Of a DNA stretch of 7,918 bases, positions 1 through 7,045 are shown piece after piece; position 1 is the first letter of the stretch, and each line of letters begins with the position of its first letter. The DNA is taken from the NCBI GenBank assembly GCA_017510875.1, contig JAFWLX010000063.1, positions 1 to 7,918 on the forward strand. The letters run 5' to 3'. Source of the DNA: Atopobiaceae bacterium. GTDB taxonomy: Bacteria > Actinomycetota > Coriobacteriia > Coriobacteriales > Atopobiaceae. The position numbers and the translations under genes were made by a program. The notes below the pieces were generated by a model that saw only the letters and a list, made by a program, of their open reading frames with translations, searched no databases and was not told the origin of the DNA.

Positions 1-16
1 AATGAGGCTCTGCCGC

Positions 17-52
17 AGCGTGGAAAAAGGGACGGTCCCACCAATCCACGTT
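17..52 (+). promoter_or_regulatory. Possible leader hairpin upstream of the UvrA-like gene
   Basis: AGCGTGG at 17-23 can pair with CCACGTT at 46-52 (one G-T wobble), enclosing a second small palindrome, GGGAC-g-GTCCC, at 29-39. This could be the end of a terminator for a gene outside the window or a 5' leader structure. The stems are short, there is no clean T run after them, and no promoter boxes are convincing in the few bases available, so the assignment is weak. Confidence 0.2.
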
Positions 53-76
53 GGGAGCGCATGCTACAGTTGAGGC

Positions 77-81
77 AGGAG
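77..81 (+). promoter_or_regulatory. Ribosome binding site that sets the UvrA-like start at 91
   Basis: AGGAG at 77-81 lies 9 bases before the ATG at 91, a normal Shine-Dalgarno distance. In-frame ATGs at 61, 82 and 85 are also present. The ones at 82 and 85 are too close to this site, and the one at 61 has only GGGAG at 53-57 with a 3-base spacing. Confidence 0.55.
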
Positions 82-90
82 ATGATGCGT

Positions 91-2631
91 ATGACAAAGC
101 AGCACGGATCGCGCACGCAGCCCACTGCCATCCAGGTGCGGGGCGCGCGGGTTCACAACCTTAAGGACATTGACGTGAGCATCCCGCTTGGAGAGCTGGT
201 GGGCATTGCGGGTGTGTCTGGGTCGGGCAAGAGCTCGCTTGCGCTAGGCGTGCTGTATGCCGAGGGCAGCCGTCGTTACATGGAGAGCCTCTCCACCTAT
301 ACGCGTCGGCGTATCTCGCAGAGCGGGCGTGCGCAAGTGGACGAGGTGCTCCACGTGCCAGCGGCGCTTGCCTTGCGCCAGCGGCCGGGCATACCTGGTG
401 TGCGCTCGACCTTTGGCACCTCGACCGAGCTGCTCAATCATCTGCGCCTGTTGTTCAGCCGCCTGGGGAGTCATAGGTGCCCCAATGGCCATTACGTGCC
501 GCCGACCATGGCGGTGGCTCTCGAGCAAGAGCTGGTGTGTCCGGAGTGCGGCGCCCGCTTCTATGGCCCCGGCGCCGAGGCGCTTGCCTTTAACAGCGAA
601 GGCGCTTGTCCCACCTGTGCGGGAACGGGCACCGTACGTGCCATTGACGAGAATACGCTGGTGCCAGACGAGAGCAAGACCATCGACGAGGGCGCCGTTG
701 CCCCTTGGGGGCATCTGATGTGGTCGCTCATGAAGGACATCGCGCGCCAGGCGGGGGTGCGCACCAATGTGCCCTACCGCGACCTTACCCCCGATGAGCA
801 GGAGTTTGTGCTACATGGGGCCCCTGACAAGTACCATCTGCTCTACCACAACGAGAAGACCGGTACGGCGGGCGAGATGGACTTTACCTACTACTCTGCC
901 CGTCACTCGGTGGAAAACGCTCTTGCCAAGGTGAAGGACGAGAAAGGCCTCAAGCGCGTGGCGCGTTACCTGGTAGAGTCGCCTTGCCCAGACTGCGCGG
1001 GCACGCGCCTTTCGGCAGCCGCCCGTGCACCGCGCGTGTGTGGCATCAACCTGGCGCAGGCAACCGCCATGACGCTTGACGAGCTGGCGCTGTGGCTTCC
1101 ACAGGTGCCGCAGCAGGTACCCCAAGAGCTGCGTCCCATGGCGCAAAGCATCGTGGACGAGACGGTAGAGCCCATAGCGCGCCTGCAGCAGCTGGGTTTG
1201 GGCTATCTCTCGCTTGACCGTGCAAGCTCCACGCTCTCAACGGGCGAGCGGCAACGCGCTCAGCTGGCTCGTGCGGTGCGCAACCGCACGACGGGTGTGC
1301 TGTACGTGCTTGACGAGCCGTCCATTGGCCTGCACCCGTCAAACGTGGACGGGCTGCTTGGCGTGATGGACAGCCTGCTGGATGACGGCAACTCGGTGGT
1401 GGTCGTTGACCACGACGTGCAGGTGCTGCGCGAGGCGGACCACCTTGTTGAGATAGGCCCAGGTTCGGGGGCAAACGGCGGAAGAGTAATTGCGCAGGGC
1501 ACGCAACAGCAGGTTGCAGAATGCGGGCGCTCGCGCATTGCAGAGTTTCTCACGGGCAAGCGCCACGTGAGGGCGCGGGAACGCGCCCATACCGAGGAGA
1601 TGTTTGAGCACGGATCGATCCATCTGGTCACGGGGCCTATCCATACGGTGCAGCCGCTTGACACATGGTTTCCCCGTGGCAGGTTGTGTGCGGTAACGGG
1701 TGTCTCGGGATCGGGGAAGACCACGCTTGTGCTGGAAGGTTTGGTACCGGCCCTTAAAGCGCAGGTGATGGGCGAGCGGTCGCCCGCTCACGTGCTCACG
1801 ATTGAGGCCGAGGGCCTGCGCCGCGTGCACCTTATTGATGCAACGCCCATTGGCGCCAACGTGCGCTCGACTGTGGCCACCTATTCGGGCGTGCTCGACG
1901 ACCTGCGTCGCGCCTATGCCGCCACCACTGATGCCAAACGGTTGGGTCTTAGAATGGGCGATTTTTCCTACAACACGGGGAGCCTGCGCTGCCCAACCTG
2001 CGATGGTACGGGTAGCATAAACCTTGACGTGCAGTTTTTGCCCGATGTTGAGGTGCCGTGCCCCGACTGCGGTGGCTCGCGCTACGCTCGGACGGCTTGG
2101 GAGGTGCGTCGCCACACCAGCCGCGGGCATGGGGGAGAGAAGCAGGACTACATAAGCCTGCCCGAGCTGATGGAGCTTACCGTTGACGAGGCGTTGGCGC
2201 GCGTGAGGTCGCTGCGCAAGGCAAAGGCAAAGCTGCAGGTGTTGCACGACCTTGGCTTGGGCTACCTTACGCTGGGCGAGGCAACGCCGGCACTCTCGGG
2301 AGGAGAGGCTCAGCGTCTTAAGCTTGCAGGCGAGGTGGGCAAGCGTCAGGATGACGCGCTCTTTGTGTTTGACGAGCCCACCATTGGCTTGCATCCGCTT
2401 GACGTGGAGGTTCTCCTAGGTGTGCTGCAAGGCCTTGTGTCCAACGGGGCTACCGTGGTGGTGATAGAGCACGACCTTGACATGATTGCCAATGCCGACT
2501 GGGTCATAGACTTGGGCCCTGGTGGTGGTGCGCAGGGAGGGCGTATCGTATGCGCGGGCACTCCCGAAGACATAGCCGCCTGCGAGCAGAGCGTAACGGG
2601 CCGTTACTTGTCGCAGGAGCTACGAAAGTAG
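91..2631 (+). CDS. uvrA: UvrA-like ABC ATPase, class II (no UvrB-binding domain)
   Basis: Tandem ABC ATPase of the UvrA family, 846 residues from the chosen ATG at 91. Canonical UvrA is about 940 and is the damage-recognition subunit of nucleotide excision repair in the cytoplasm. Residues below are counted from ATG 91. NBD1 has Walker A GVSGSGKSS at about 41-49, a signature LSTGE at 382-386 and Walker B VLYVLDEP at 403-410. NBD2 has Walker A GVSGSGKTT at 537-545, signature LSGGE at 735-739 and Walker B ALFVFDEPT at 756-764. Zinc-type cysteine pairs occur at 150/153, 173/176, 299/302, 634/637 and 657/660. The stretch that in canonical UvrA separates the first CPxCG-like site from the next (about 100 residues, the UvrB-interaction domain) is nearly absent: CPNGH at 130 is followed by CPEC only about 20 residues later. 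This matches class II proteins such as Deinococcus UvrA2 and Streptomyces DrrC, which have been linked to DNA-drug tolerance rather than standard repair. The NBD1 signature has T for the first G. The frame stays open upstream to the window edge, but homology begins near residue 14, supporting a start near 91. Confidence 0.9.
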   Translation: MTKQHGSRTQPTAIQVRGARVHNLKDIDVSIPLGELVGIAGVSGSGKSSLALGVLYAEGSRRYMESLSTYTRRRISQSGRAQVDEVLHVPAALALRQRPGIPGVRSTFGTSTELLNHLRLLFSRLGSHRCPNGHYVPPTMAVALEQELVCPECGARFYGPGAEALAFNSEGACPTCAGTGTVRAIDENTLVPDESKTIDEGAVAPWGHLMWSLMKDIARQAGVRTNVPYRDLTPDEQEFVLHGAPDKYHLLYHNEKTGTAGEMDFTYYSARHSVENALAKVKDEKGLKRVARYLVESPCPDCAGTRLSAAARAPRVCGINLAQATAMTLDELALWLPQVPQQVPQELRPMAQSIVDETVEPIARLQQLGLGYLSLDRASSTLSTGERQRAQLARAVRNRTTGVLYVLDEPSIGLHPSNVDGLLGVMDSLLDDGNSVVVVDHDVQVLREADHLVEIGPGSGANGGRVIAQGTQQQVAECGRSRIAEFLTGKRHVRARERAHTEEMFEHGSIHLVTGPIHTVQPLDTWFPRGRLCAVTGVSGSGKTTLVLEGLVPALKAQVMGERSPAHVLTIEAEGLRRVHLIDATPIGANVRSTVATYSGVLDDLRRAYAATTDAKRLGLRMGDFSYNTGSLRCPTCDGTGSINLDVQFLPDVEVPCPDCGGSRYARTAWEVRRHTSRGHGGEKQDYISLPELMELTVDEALARVRSLRKAKAKLQVLHDLGLGYLTLGEATPALSGGEAQRLKLAGEVGKRQDDALFVFDEPTIGLHPLDVEVLLGVLQGLVSNGATVVVIEHDLDMIANADWVIDLGPGGGAQGGRIVCAGTPEDIAACEQSVTGRYLSQELRK

Positions 2632-2653
2632 TTGTGGCTGCGACTCGTATGGA

Positions 2654-2703
2654 AAAGGGTCCGTGGGGCGCGCCCCGAGGCCCCTTCTGTCACGGACCCC
2701 TTT
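2654..2703. terminator. Bidirectional terminator between convergent genes
   Basis: GGGTCCGTG at 2657-2665 pairs perfectly with CACGGACCC at 2691-2699. AAA at 2654-2656 and TTT at 2701-2703 extend the stem past a single bulged C. On the minus strand the stem is followed by TTTT; on the plus strand the T run is short (TTTGT). The loop contains a second self-complementary block, GGGGCGCGCCCC, at 2665-2676. The hairpin sits 22 bases after the UvrA-like stop codon and 30 bases after the end of the minus-strand diesterase gene, where a shared terminator is expected. Confidence 0.7.
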
Positions 2704-2733
2704 GTCGTTGGGGCCAGGTCCGGCGCGTACGCG

Positions 2734-4518
2734 TTATGCCGCCTCGCCGGTAAAGGTGTCAAGCAACTTGTCCATGATAAGGTCGACGTCGCTTCGCTTG
2801 GCCAAGTCGGCCTTTACCTCGGCTGCCTGGCTCATGTTGTCGGTGATGATGGCGTCACAGTCGGAGTCAAGGAAGTGCCATTGCTCGGCATATGTGTTGG
2901 GGGTCCAAACAAACAGCATCTTATCTTGCTCGTGTACGGCATTAATGGTGTCAGCGGTGGCAACCTCTTCCTCGACAGCTAGGTAGTCACAGTCAAGGAG
3001 CGCCGTGTTGCCATACGAGGCAAACTCAAGAAAACCTGCCTTGACGTCATCGTAGTTGGTCTCAAGGTAGTTGATGAGGTCATACTTGAGCGAGATGAAC
3101 ACGCATTGGTCGAGCATGCCCTTCTCGCGCGCAATGCGTACGGCGTCGTCGGCCATCTGCTTGTCGGCCGTCTTGCCCTTGAGCTCGACAAACAGTACCA
3201 CGCGGTCGCGCGCCCCATCGAGCATCTCTTCGTAGGTGGCTATGTGCTCGCCCGTTGGGGTGCCGTCAGGGTTGCGTATGATGAGCTGCGTGGCCTCTTC
3301 GAGCGTTACATCCGAGGGCTTGCGCGGATCGCCTGCAATACGCTTGAAGTTATCATCATGGTTGACGATGTAGTGGCCGTCAGAAGTGCGCTGAATGTCA
3401 ATCTCGGCGCCCCACGAGCCCGTCTCGACGGCTTTATCCAGTCCGGCAACGCAGTTCTCGGGCGCCTCGTTGCCGCCTGCACGGTGGGCGATTACTTTGA
3501 CCTCAGATTTTGGCTTGAAGATCTCATTAAAGTTCTCATGAGCCAATACGGATACGGGTACGCAACACACGAGCGCAATCAGCCACATAAGCGTAAGGGG
3601 AACAATGCCGCTTTTTCCGGGAACTCCCACTACAACCTCGTTGTTGGTGGTGTAGGCGCGGTACAGCACCGTAAGCTTAAGCGTAAGAATCGTTGAAGAT
3701 GCAGCAAGGACAATGACGGAACCCACGAGCGTCATGCCGGCGAACACTATGGTGATGAACCGCTCTTCCTGGATTCCTGTAAGCAGTGTTGCAACAATGC
3801 AGCCGATTATGGGCACCAAGACGCATATAAGGGCTGCCATGATAGCGAAATTGAGTAATAGCAGGAGAATTTGACCCAGTATGTGCAGCCAATGCGTGCG
3901 TACCAGGTCAAACGAGCGCACATAGGCTTTGGTTACCGGTAGGTCGTCGACCACGATGCCCTGGAAAAGAAACATGCCAAAGATGCCAACTAGGGTGAAG
4001 AAGATGATCACCGCATGATAGAGCACCTTATATGTAGGCGTGGCATTAACAACCGACATGATGAACGAGGGAATGTAGAGCTTTTCGGTGAGCGATACCG
4101 TGGTACCCAGATTCAGCAGCGGCAGGATGAGCACGGTATAGAGCACTACCAACACGCCGGCGGGGCTGATGAGCTTGGTAGAGGAGGCAAAGGCATCACG
4201 CAGCACGTCGCGTACGCGTATGCGCTTTCCCTGCGCCCAGTAATTTGCATAGGTAACCATGCCTATCAGCTCGAGGGAGACAAAGAGCCAGAGCATCACA
4301 AGCGCAAGCAGGATGAGAATCCATCCCTGCCAGGTGGTAAAGAGAAACATGAAGTCGCCGGTGGTGACCGCCACGCGTCCCTGTGATATAAGGGCAAGAC
4401 CTGCCAACATCTTGAGAATCGAGCCTAGTCCCCACAGCACAAAACTGGTGGTCAGCTGGTACATAATGACGAACGGAATTGTTTTGATGTAAGCGTTTGT
4501 CGAGCGTATGGGATGCAT
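2734..4518 (-). CDS. Membrane-anchored glycerophosphodiester phosphodiesterase
   Basis: 594 residues. Residues 1-325 form a polytopic membrane region with hydrophobic stretches near 14-45, 64-88, 119-138, 166-190, 212-247, 256-285 and 305-325. It resembles the membrane domain that precedes GDPD domains in Gram-positive bacteria. Residues 340-570 are a GDPD catalytic domain of the GlpQ/UgpQ fold: HR at 345-346 with APEN at 352-355, E372 and D374 in GAEIDIQRTSDG, HD at 387-388, FVELKG at 443-448, FVWTPN at 536-541 and DAIITD at 555-560. These are the usual metal-binding and catalytic positions. Such enzymes hydrolyse glycerophosphodiesters to glycerol-3-phosphate and an alcohol; the real substrate here (deacylated lipid, teichoic-acid-like polymer or other) is unknown. 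The domain is expected at the membrane surface, probably outside, but topology was not computed. Small departures from consensus are HRAGG for HRG and ENC for ENT. The start is secured by GGAGG at 4526-4530 (on the minus strand), 7 bases before the ATG. The gene is convergent with the UvrA-like gene, and its promoter region is squeezed against the large palindrome that begins 56 bases upstream. Confidence 0.9.
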   Translation of the reverse strand: MHPIRSTNAYIKTIPFVIMYQLTTSFVLWGLGSILKMLAGLALISQGRVAVTTGDFMFLFTTWQGWILILLALVMLWLFVSLELIGMVTYANYWAQGKRIRVRDVLRDAFASSTKLISPAGVLVVLYTVLILPLLNLGTTVSLTEKLYIPSFIMSVVNATPTYKVLYHAVIIFFTLVGIFGMFLFQGIVVDDLPVTKAYVRSFDLVRTHWLHILGQILLLLLNFAIMAALICVLVPIIGCIVATLLTGIQEERFITIVFAGMTLVGSVIVLAASSTILTLKLTVLYRAYTTNNEVVVGVPGKSGIVPLTLMWLIALVCCVPVSVLAHENFNEIFKPKSEVKVIAHRAGGNEAPENCVAGLDKAVETGSWGAEIDIQRTSDGHYIVNHDDNFKRIAGDPRKPSDVTLEEATQLIIRNPDGTPTGEHIATYEEMLDGARDRVVLFVELKGKTADKQMADDAVRIAREKGMLDQCVFISLKYDLINYLETNYDDVKAGFLEFASYGNTALLDCDYLAVEEEVATADTINAVHEQDKMLFVWTPNTYAEQWHFLDSDCDAIITDNMSQAAEVKADLAKRSDVDLIMDKLLDTFTGEAA

Positions 4519-4574
4519 TCTGCTACCTCCGTTTAAGAAACTGATTCAAGAATAACAGATGTGGCAGGATATAT

Positions 4575-4645
4575 GTCGCGGGTCGCGGGCCCTAGGGAAG
4601 GGCGTCGCCCCACGGCCGGCCGGGGCGGAGACCCTCGGGGACTCC
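4575..4645 (+). repeat. Left terminal inverted repeat of the palindromic element
   Basis: Pairs with 4812-4881. The only differences are C4584 against the right arm (position 4872) and one extra G in the GGGG run at 4637-4640. The arm contains smaller self-complementary words such as GGGCCCTAGGG-like and GGCCGGCC blocks. Confidence 0.9.
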
Positions 4646-4695
4646 CCTTCGGCTCACGCTCCGCCCTTACGGCGCGGCAGCTGCGGAACTCGCTT

Positions 4696-4724
4696 CTCCC
4701 CTCGGGGCGCTGCCCCGAGGGGAG
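4696..4724. repeat. Perfect 13-bp stem with 3-base loop inside the element
   Basis: CTCCCCTCGGGGC at 4696-4708 pairs with GCCCCGAGGGGAG at 4712-4724 around the loop GCT. On the plus strand it is followed by GTTTTG, which gives a weak intrinsic-terminator appearance. It sits at the middle of the element and would form the tip of the large cruciform or RNA fold. Confidence 0.75.
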
Positions 4725-4729
4725 GTTTT

Positions 4730-4746
4730 GCCCGAGCCCTTCGGGC
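4730..4746. repeat. 6-bp stem-loop inside the element
   Basis: GCCCGA at 4730-4735 pairs with TCGGGC at 4741-4746 around a 5-base loop. It lies directly after the 13-bp hairpin. Confidence 0.5.
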
Positions 4747-4747
4747 C

Positions 4748-4770
4748 GTAACATGCCACCGGCAAGTTAC
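4748..4770. repeat. GTAAC/GTTAC stem-loop inside the element
   Basis: GTAAC-a-TGCC at 4748-4757 pairs with GGCA-a-GTTAC at 4761-4770, with a symmetric A/A mismatch and an ACC loop. It is the third consecutive hairpin in the centre of the element. Confidence 0.5.
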
Positions 4771-4811
4771 GCTCGCTAAGCGCCGCGCCGACGGGTGGAG
4801 CAGCCTCAGCA

Positions 4812-4881
4812 GGAGTCCCGAGGGTCTCCGCCCCGGCCGGCCGTGGGGCGACGCCCTTCCCTAGGGCCCGCTACCCGCGAC
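4812..4881 (-). repeat. Right terminal inverted repeat of the palindromic element
   Basis: Reverse complement of 4575-4645 with one mismatch and one missing base. It ends 14 bases from the stop codon of the C11 peptidase gene, so it lies in that transcript's 3' region if transcription continues past the stop. Confidence 0.9.
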
Positions 4882-4895
4882 GTACGAGCGCTTTT

Positions 4896-7028
4896 CTACT
4901 CAAAGAAGTAGATGGTGCCGTCCTTGTCAATCTCAAACTCGGCAGAGTTGGCAATGTGGGAGTCGCCAAACACGTCCTGGATGCGGAAGCTGTACAGGTA
5001 GTTGTTAGCTGGCAGGCTGCTGTAATCCACGTGCAGGGTCTTGTCCGCGACCGTATACGGGTTGCCCTCGTACAGGCTCTTTGCGTTGTTCTGCGTGCTG
5101 ATAGCGTCATAGCGCGGAACAATCACGTCTCCACGCTTAAGAGGCGTTACGCCACGGTCAACCGCTCCGTTTTGGCCAATGGCACTCCAAGTGCCCTCTA
5201 CCGTCACGTCGCCGCTGGCCAGATCTTGCGTAAGACGCAGGAAGCACTCCTCGCCGTTAAGCGTGATGGGCGAGGTGTACGTGACATAGTCGTCGGTGTG
5301 CTCGGCAACGTACAGGCAGAGGTTCTGACCGTCGGGCAGGCTCAGCCATTTGCCGTTGAAGTTATCGGTAAAGGTTCCGGTCTCCCAGTCGCCGTACACA
5401 TCGTAGGTCTCGCCCAGAGCGATGACGTCATTACCGTCGCTCGAATACGTAAAGAGTAGCGCGCTTACCACGGCCGCGTTGTCAATGCCGTGCTGGTCAA
5501 GCTGGAACCAGTAAGAACCCTCGTCGTCAAGCTGCGGCTCTTGAGCCAGCGTGATCACTTGGCTCTCGTCGGAGTGCTGGTTGACGTAATTCCAGTACTC
5601 CTCGCTTTGTGGGGCCTGCTCGCCTTCGCTTACCGACCAGTTCCAGATGCCGTCCTGGAACCAGGTGTCATCGGGGAAGGCCACATACTCGCTGCCTCCG
5701 TTGTAGGTGCCGCCGTGAACCAGGCGGTCAATGTACGAGAGGTACGACGGGTTAACGGCCACCTTTTGGAAGGTCGAGAGCTCCTTGGCATCGGTGATGG
5801 CCAAGGGATAGTAGGTCGAGAGACCGCACGACTTGCTGTGGTACTTGCCGCGCACCTGATACACCACGGCTGCGTCAAGGGCAGCTTTCACATCGGCAGC
5901 ACTGGGGGTCACGTCTGCGCAGGCGCTCACAATGCCGTAGAGGTCAACCATATTGGTGTAGCCCTCAAGGCGGTTGTTGCTGCCGTAGTTCTCGGCCTGC
6001 TTGATGCCGCGCGTCATGGCGGCAAGGGTGCTCTGGTTGCTGCCCGACGCATACATCTCTTGCGAGAAGCGATAGAAGCTCTGAACCAGCTCGTCAATCT
6101 TAGAGAGGTCGATCACCGCAAGCGTGGCCCAGGCCGCGCTGCTGCTGGGAAGCGTGCTAAGGTAGTTGTCGCAGAGGGCACGGCCCAGATCGGCACCATT
6201 GCTTGTGGGGCTCTGTGCCAGGTAGTGCACAAGCGAGCTGTACTCCCAGCCGGTGGCCGGCTCTGTCTCTTGCGAGGCAATCATGTACTTGGCATACGAG
6301 GCCAGCACGTTTGCGGTCTCAAGCGTGCTCATGAGGCAGGCGTCAAAGCCCACAAACTCAAACTTCTCCCACAGCTTGGCGTTGGCGGTGGCAAAGGCCT
6401 TGTCCAGCTCGCTCAGTGCGATGGCGTCATAGTTGTTGTGTTCGTCAAAGCACACGCCGGTGATGCTGCCTGCACCGTGGTCCCACAGGATGACGCCCAT
6501 GTTCTCGGCAGGGTAGTTCTCGATGCCCCACGTAAGGAAGTCGGCCAGAACGGTGCCGTCACCCATGTTGGCGTTGCGCAGCGTGCCCACCTCAGAAATG
6601 CTGCCGTTTTTGATGACATAGCGGCTGAGGCTGTTGGTGCGGATATTGCTCTGCCACTTCTTGGCGCCGCCGGTCTCCACCACAAAGGTAATGTTGTCGC
6701 CCGCGCTTGCCGAGAGCATCTCGGTGAGGTCTTTGGTTGCGGCACCAGTCTTTGTCTCTAGGTCGGATCCGCAGAGGTACACAAAGACGGTCCAGCTGTT
6801 CTTCTTAAGGTTAGCGGGCTTTTTGGCCGTCTGCTCGGGGCGCGTGATGTTAAGCACCTTGGTGCCGCGCTCGGCCTGTATGGAAAGCCCGCTGGCCACC
6901 ATGTCCGAAAGCGATGATCCTTGCGAGCCCATGGTGCCGTTCTCTACCACGCAGGCGGCAAGCGCCGTACAGGCAAGCAGGCACAAGAGGACGAGCAAAA
7001 TGACCTTACGGGTGCGTCTTGGTTTCAT
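4896..7028 (-). CDS. Clostripain-family (C11) cysteine peptidase, predicted lipoprotein
   Basis: 710 residues from ATG 7028. The N-terminus MKPRRTRK is followed by a hydrophobic run and a lipobox LAAC with Cys26 (an earlier LLAC ends at Cys20). This predicts a lipoprotein signal peptide and attachment to the outer face of the membrane. Residues about 78-440 match peptidase family C11: WTVFVYLCGSDLE at 79-91, GVILWDHGAG at 178-187 with catalytic His184, and FDACLMS at 228-234 with catalytic Cys231, followed by the conserved YMIASQETEPATGWEY at 248-263. Family members are Cys/His-dyad endopeptidases that usually cut after Arg or Lys; specificity here is inferred only from the family. Residues about 445-710 are a beta-rich C-terminal region of unknown function with many aromatic and acidic residues. 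The same frame is open further upstream to an ATG at 7193, but that stretch lies inside the preceding gene, lacks a matching RBS and would bury the signal peptide, so 7028 is preferred. It follows the 195-residue protein gene by 17 bases and is very likely in its operon. Confidence 0.9.
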   Translation of the reverse strand: MKPRRTRKVILLVLLCLLACTALAACVVENGTMGSQGSSLSDMVASGLSIQAERGTKVLNITRPEQTAKKPANLKKNSWTVFVYLCGSDLETKTGAATKDLTEMLSASAGDNITFVVETGGAKKWQSNIRTNSLSRYVIKNGSISEVGTLRNANMGDGTVLADFLTWGIENYPAENMGVILWDHGAGSITGVCFDEHNNYDAIALSELDKAFATANAKLWEKFEFVGFDACLMSTLETANVLASYAKYMIASQETEPATGWEYSSLVHYLAQSPTSNGADLGRALCDNYLSTLPSSSAAWATLAVIDLSKIDELVQSFYRFSQEMYASGSNQSTLAAMTRGIKQAENYGSNNRLEGYTNMVDLYGIVSACADVTPSAADVKAALDAAVVYQVRGKYHSKSCGLSTYYPLAITDAKELSTFQKVAVNPSYLSYIDRLVHGGTYNGGSEYVAFPDDTWFQDGIWNWSVSEGEQAPQSEEYWNYVNQHSDESQVITLAQEPQLDDEGSYWFQLDQHGIDNAAVVSALLFTYSSDGNDVIALGETYDVYGDWETGTFTDNFNGKWLSLPDGQNLCLYVAEHTDDYVTYTSPITLNGEECFLRLTQDLASGDVTVEGTWSAIGQNGAVDRGVTPLKRGDVIVPRYDAISTQNNAKSLYEGNPYTVADKTLHVDYSSLPANNYLYSFRIQDVFGDSHIANSAEFEIDKDGTIYFFE

Positions 7029-7033
7029 GACAG

Positions 7034-7038
7034 CCTCC
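7034..7038 (-). promoter_or_regulatory. Ribosome binding site that sets the peptidase start at 7028
   Basis: The minus strand reads GGAGG at 7038-7034, 5 bases before the ATG at 7028. It lies wholly within the 17-bp gap after the upstream gene's stop codon and supports the start that exposes the lipoprotein signal peptide. Confidence 0.8.
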
Positions 7039-7045
7039 GGTTGGG

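Larger units (their letters stand above)
4575..4881. repeat. 307-bp palindromic intergenic element with long terminal inverted repeats
   Basis: Non-coding, extremely GC-rich element filling most of the gap between the diesterase and the C11 peptidase. Its ends are inverted repeats of 71 bp (4575-4645) and 70 bp (4812-4881) with one mismatch and one single-base indel; 4585-4639 and 4817-4871 are perfectly complementary over 55 bp. Inside, 4658-4678 pairs imperfectly with 4782-4801, and three compact hairpins occupy the centre (4696-4724, 4730-4746, 4748-4770). The core segment 4657-4692 recurs exactly, in opposite orientation, at 7874-7909, and 4786-4826 recurs with changes at about 7796-7838, so this is a member of a dispersed family. 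There is no transposase and no obvious target-site duplication at the borders. It begins 14 bases after the peptidase stop codon, so it may also end that transcript. Candidate classes are a MITE-like non-autonomous element or a large BIME/REP-type intergenic palindrome. Confidence 0.85.

Noticed and set aside
1..90. Extension of the UvrA-like frame upstream to the window edge
   Set aside because: The frame has no stop before 61, but the encoded residues do not look like UvrA. The family N-terminus begins just after the ATG at 91, which has a well-placed AGGAG.
1339..2394. 351-codon open frame on the minus strand inside the UvrA-like gene
   Set aside because: It is fully antisense to NBD2 motifs of a recognisable ATPase, with no RBS or domain of its own.
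4533..4864. Several small open frames across the palindromic element
   Set aside because: They arise on both strands because the GC-rich inverted repeat has few stop codons. They have low-complexity Arg/Pro/Gly composition and no credible RBS.
4570..4886. Target-site duplication flanking the palindromic element
   Set aside because: The bases just outside the arms (ATAT on the left, GTACG on the right) do not form a direct repeat, so transposition cannot be claimed from the borders.
5490..6761. 423-codon open frame on the plus strand opposite the C11 peptidase gene
   Set aside because: It is antisense to a gene with clear catalytic motifs and a signal peptide. Its translation is Val/Ala/His/Gly-rich with no domain, as expected for a shadow frame in GC-rich DNA.
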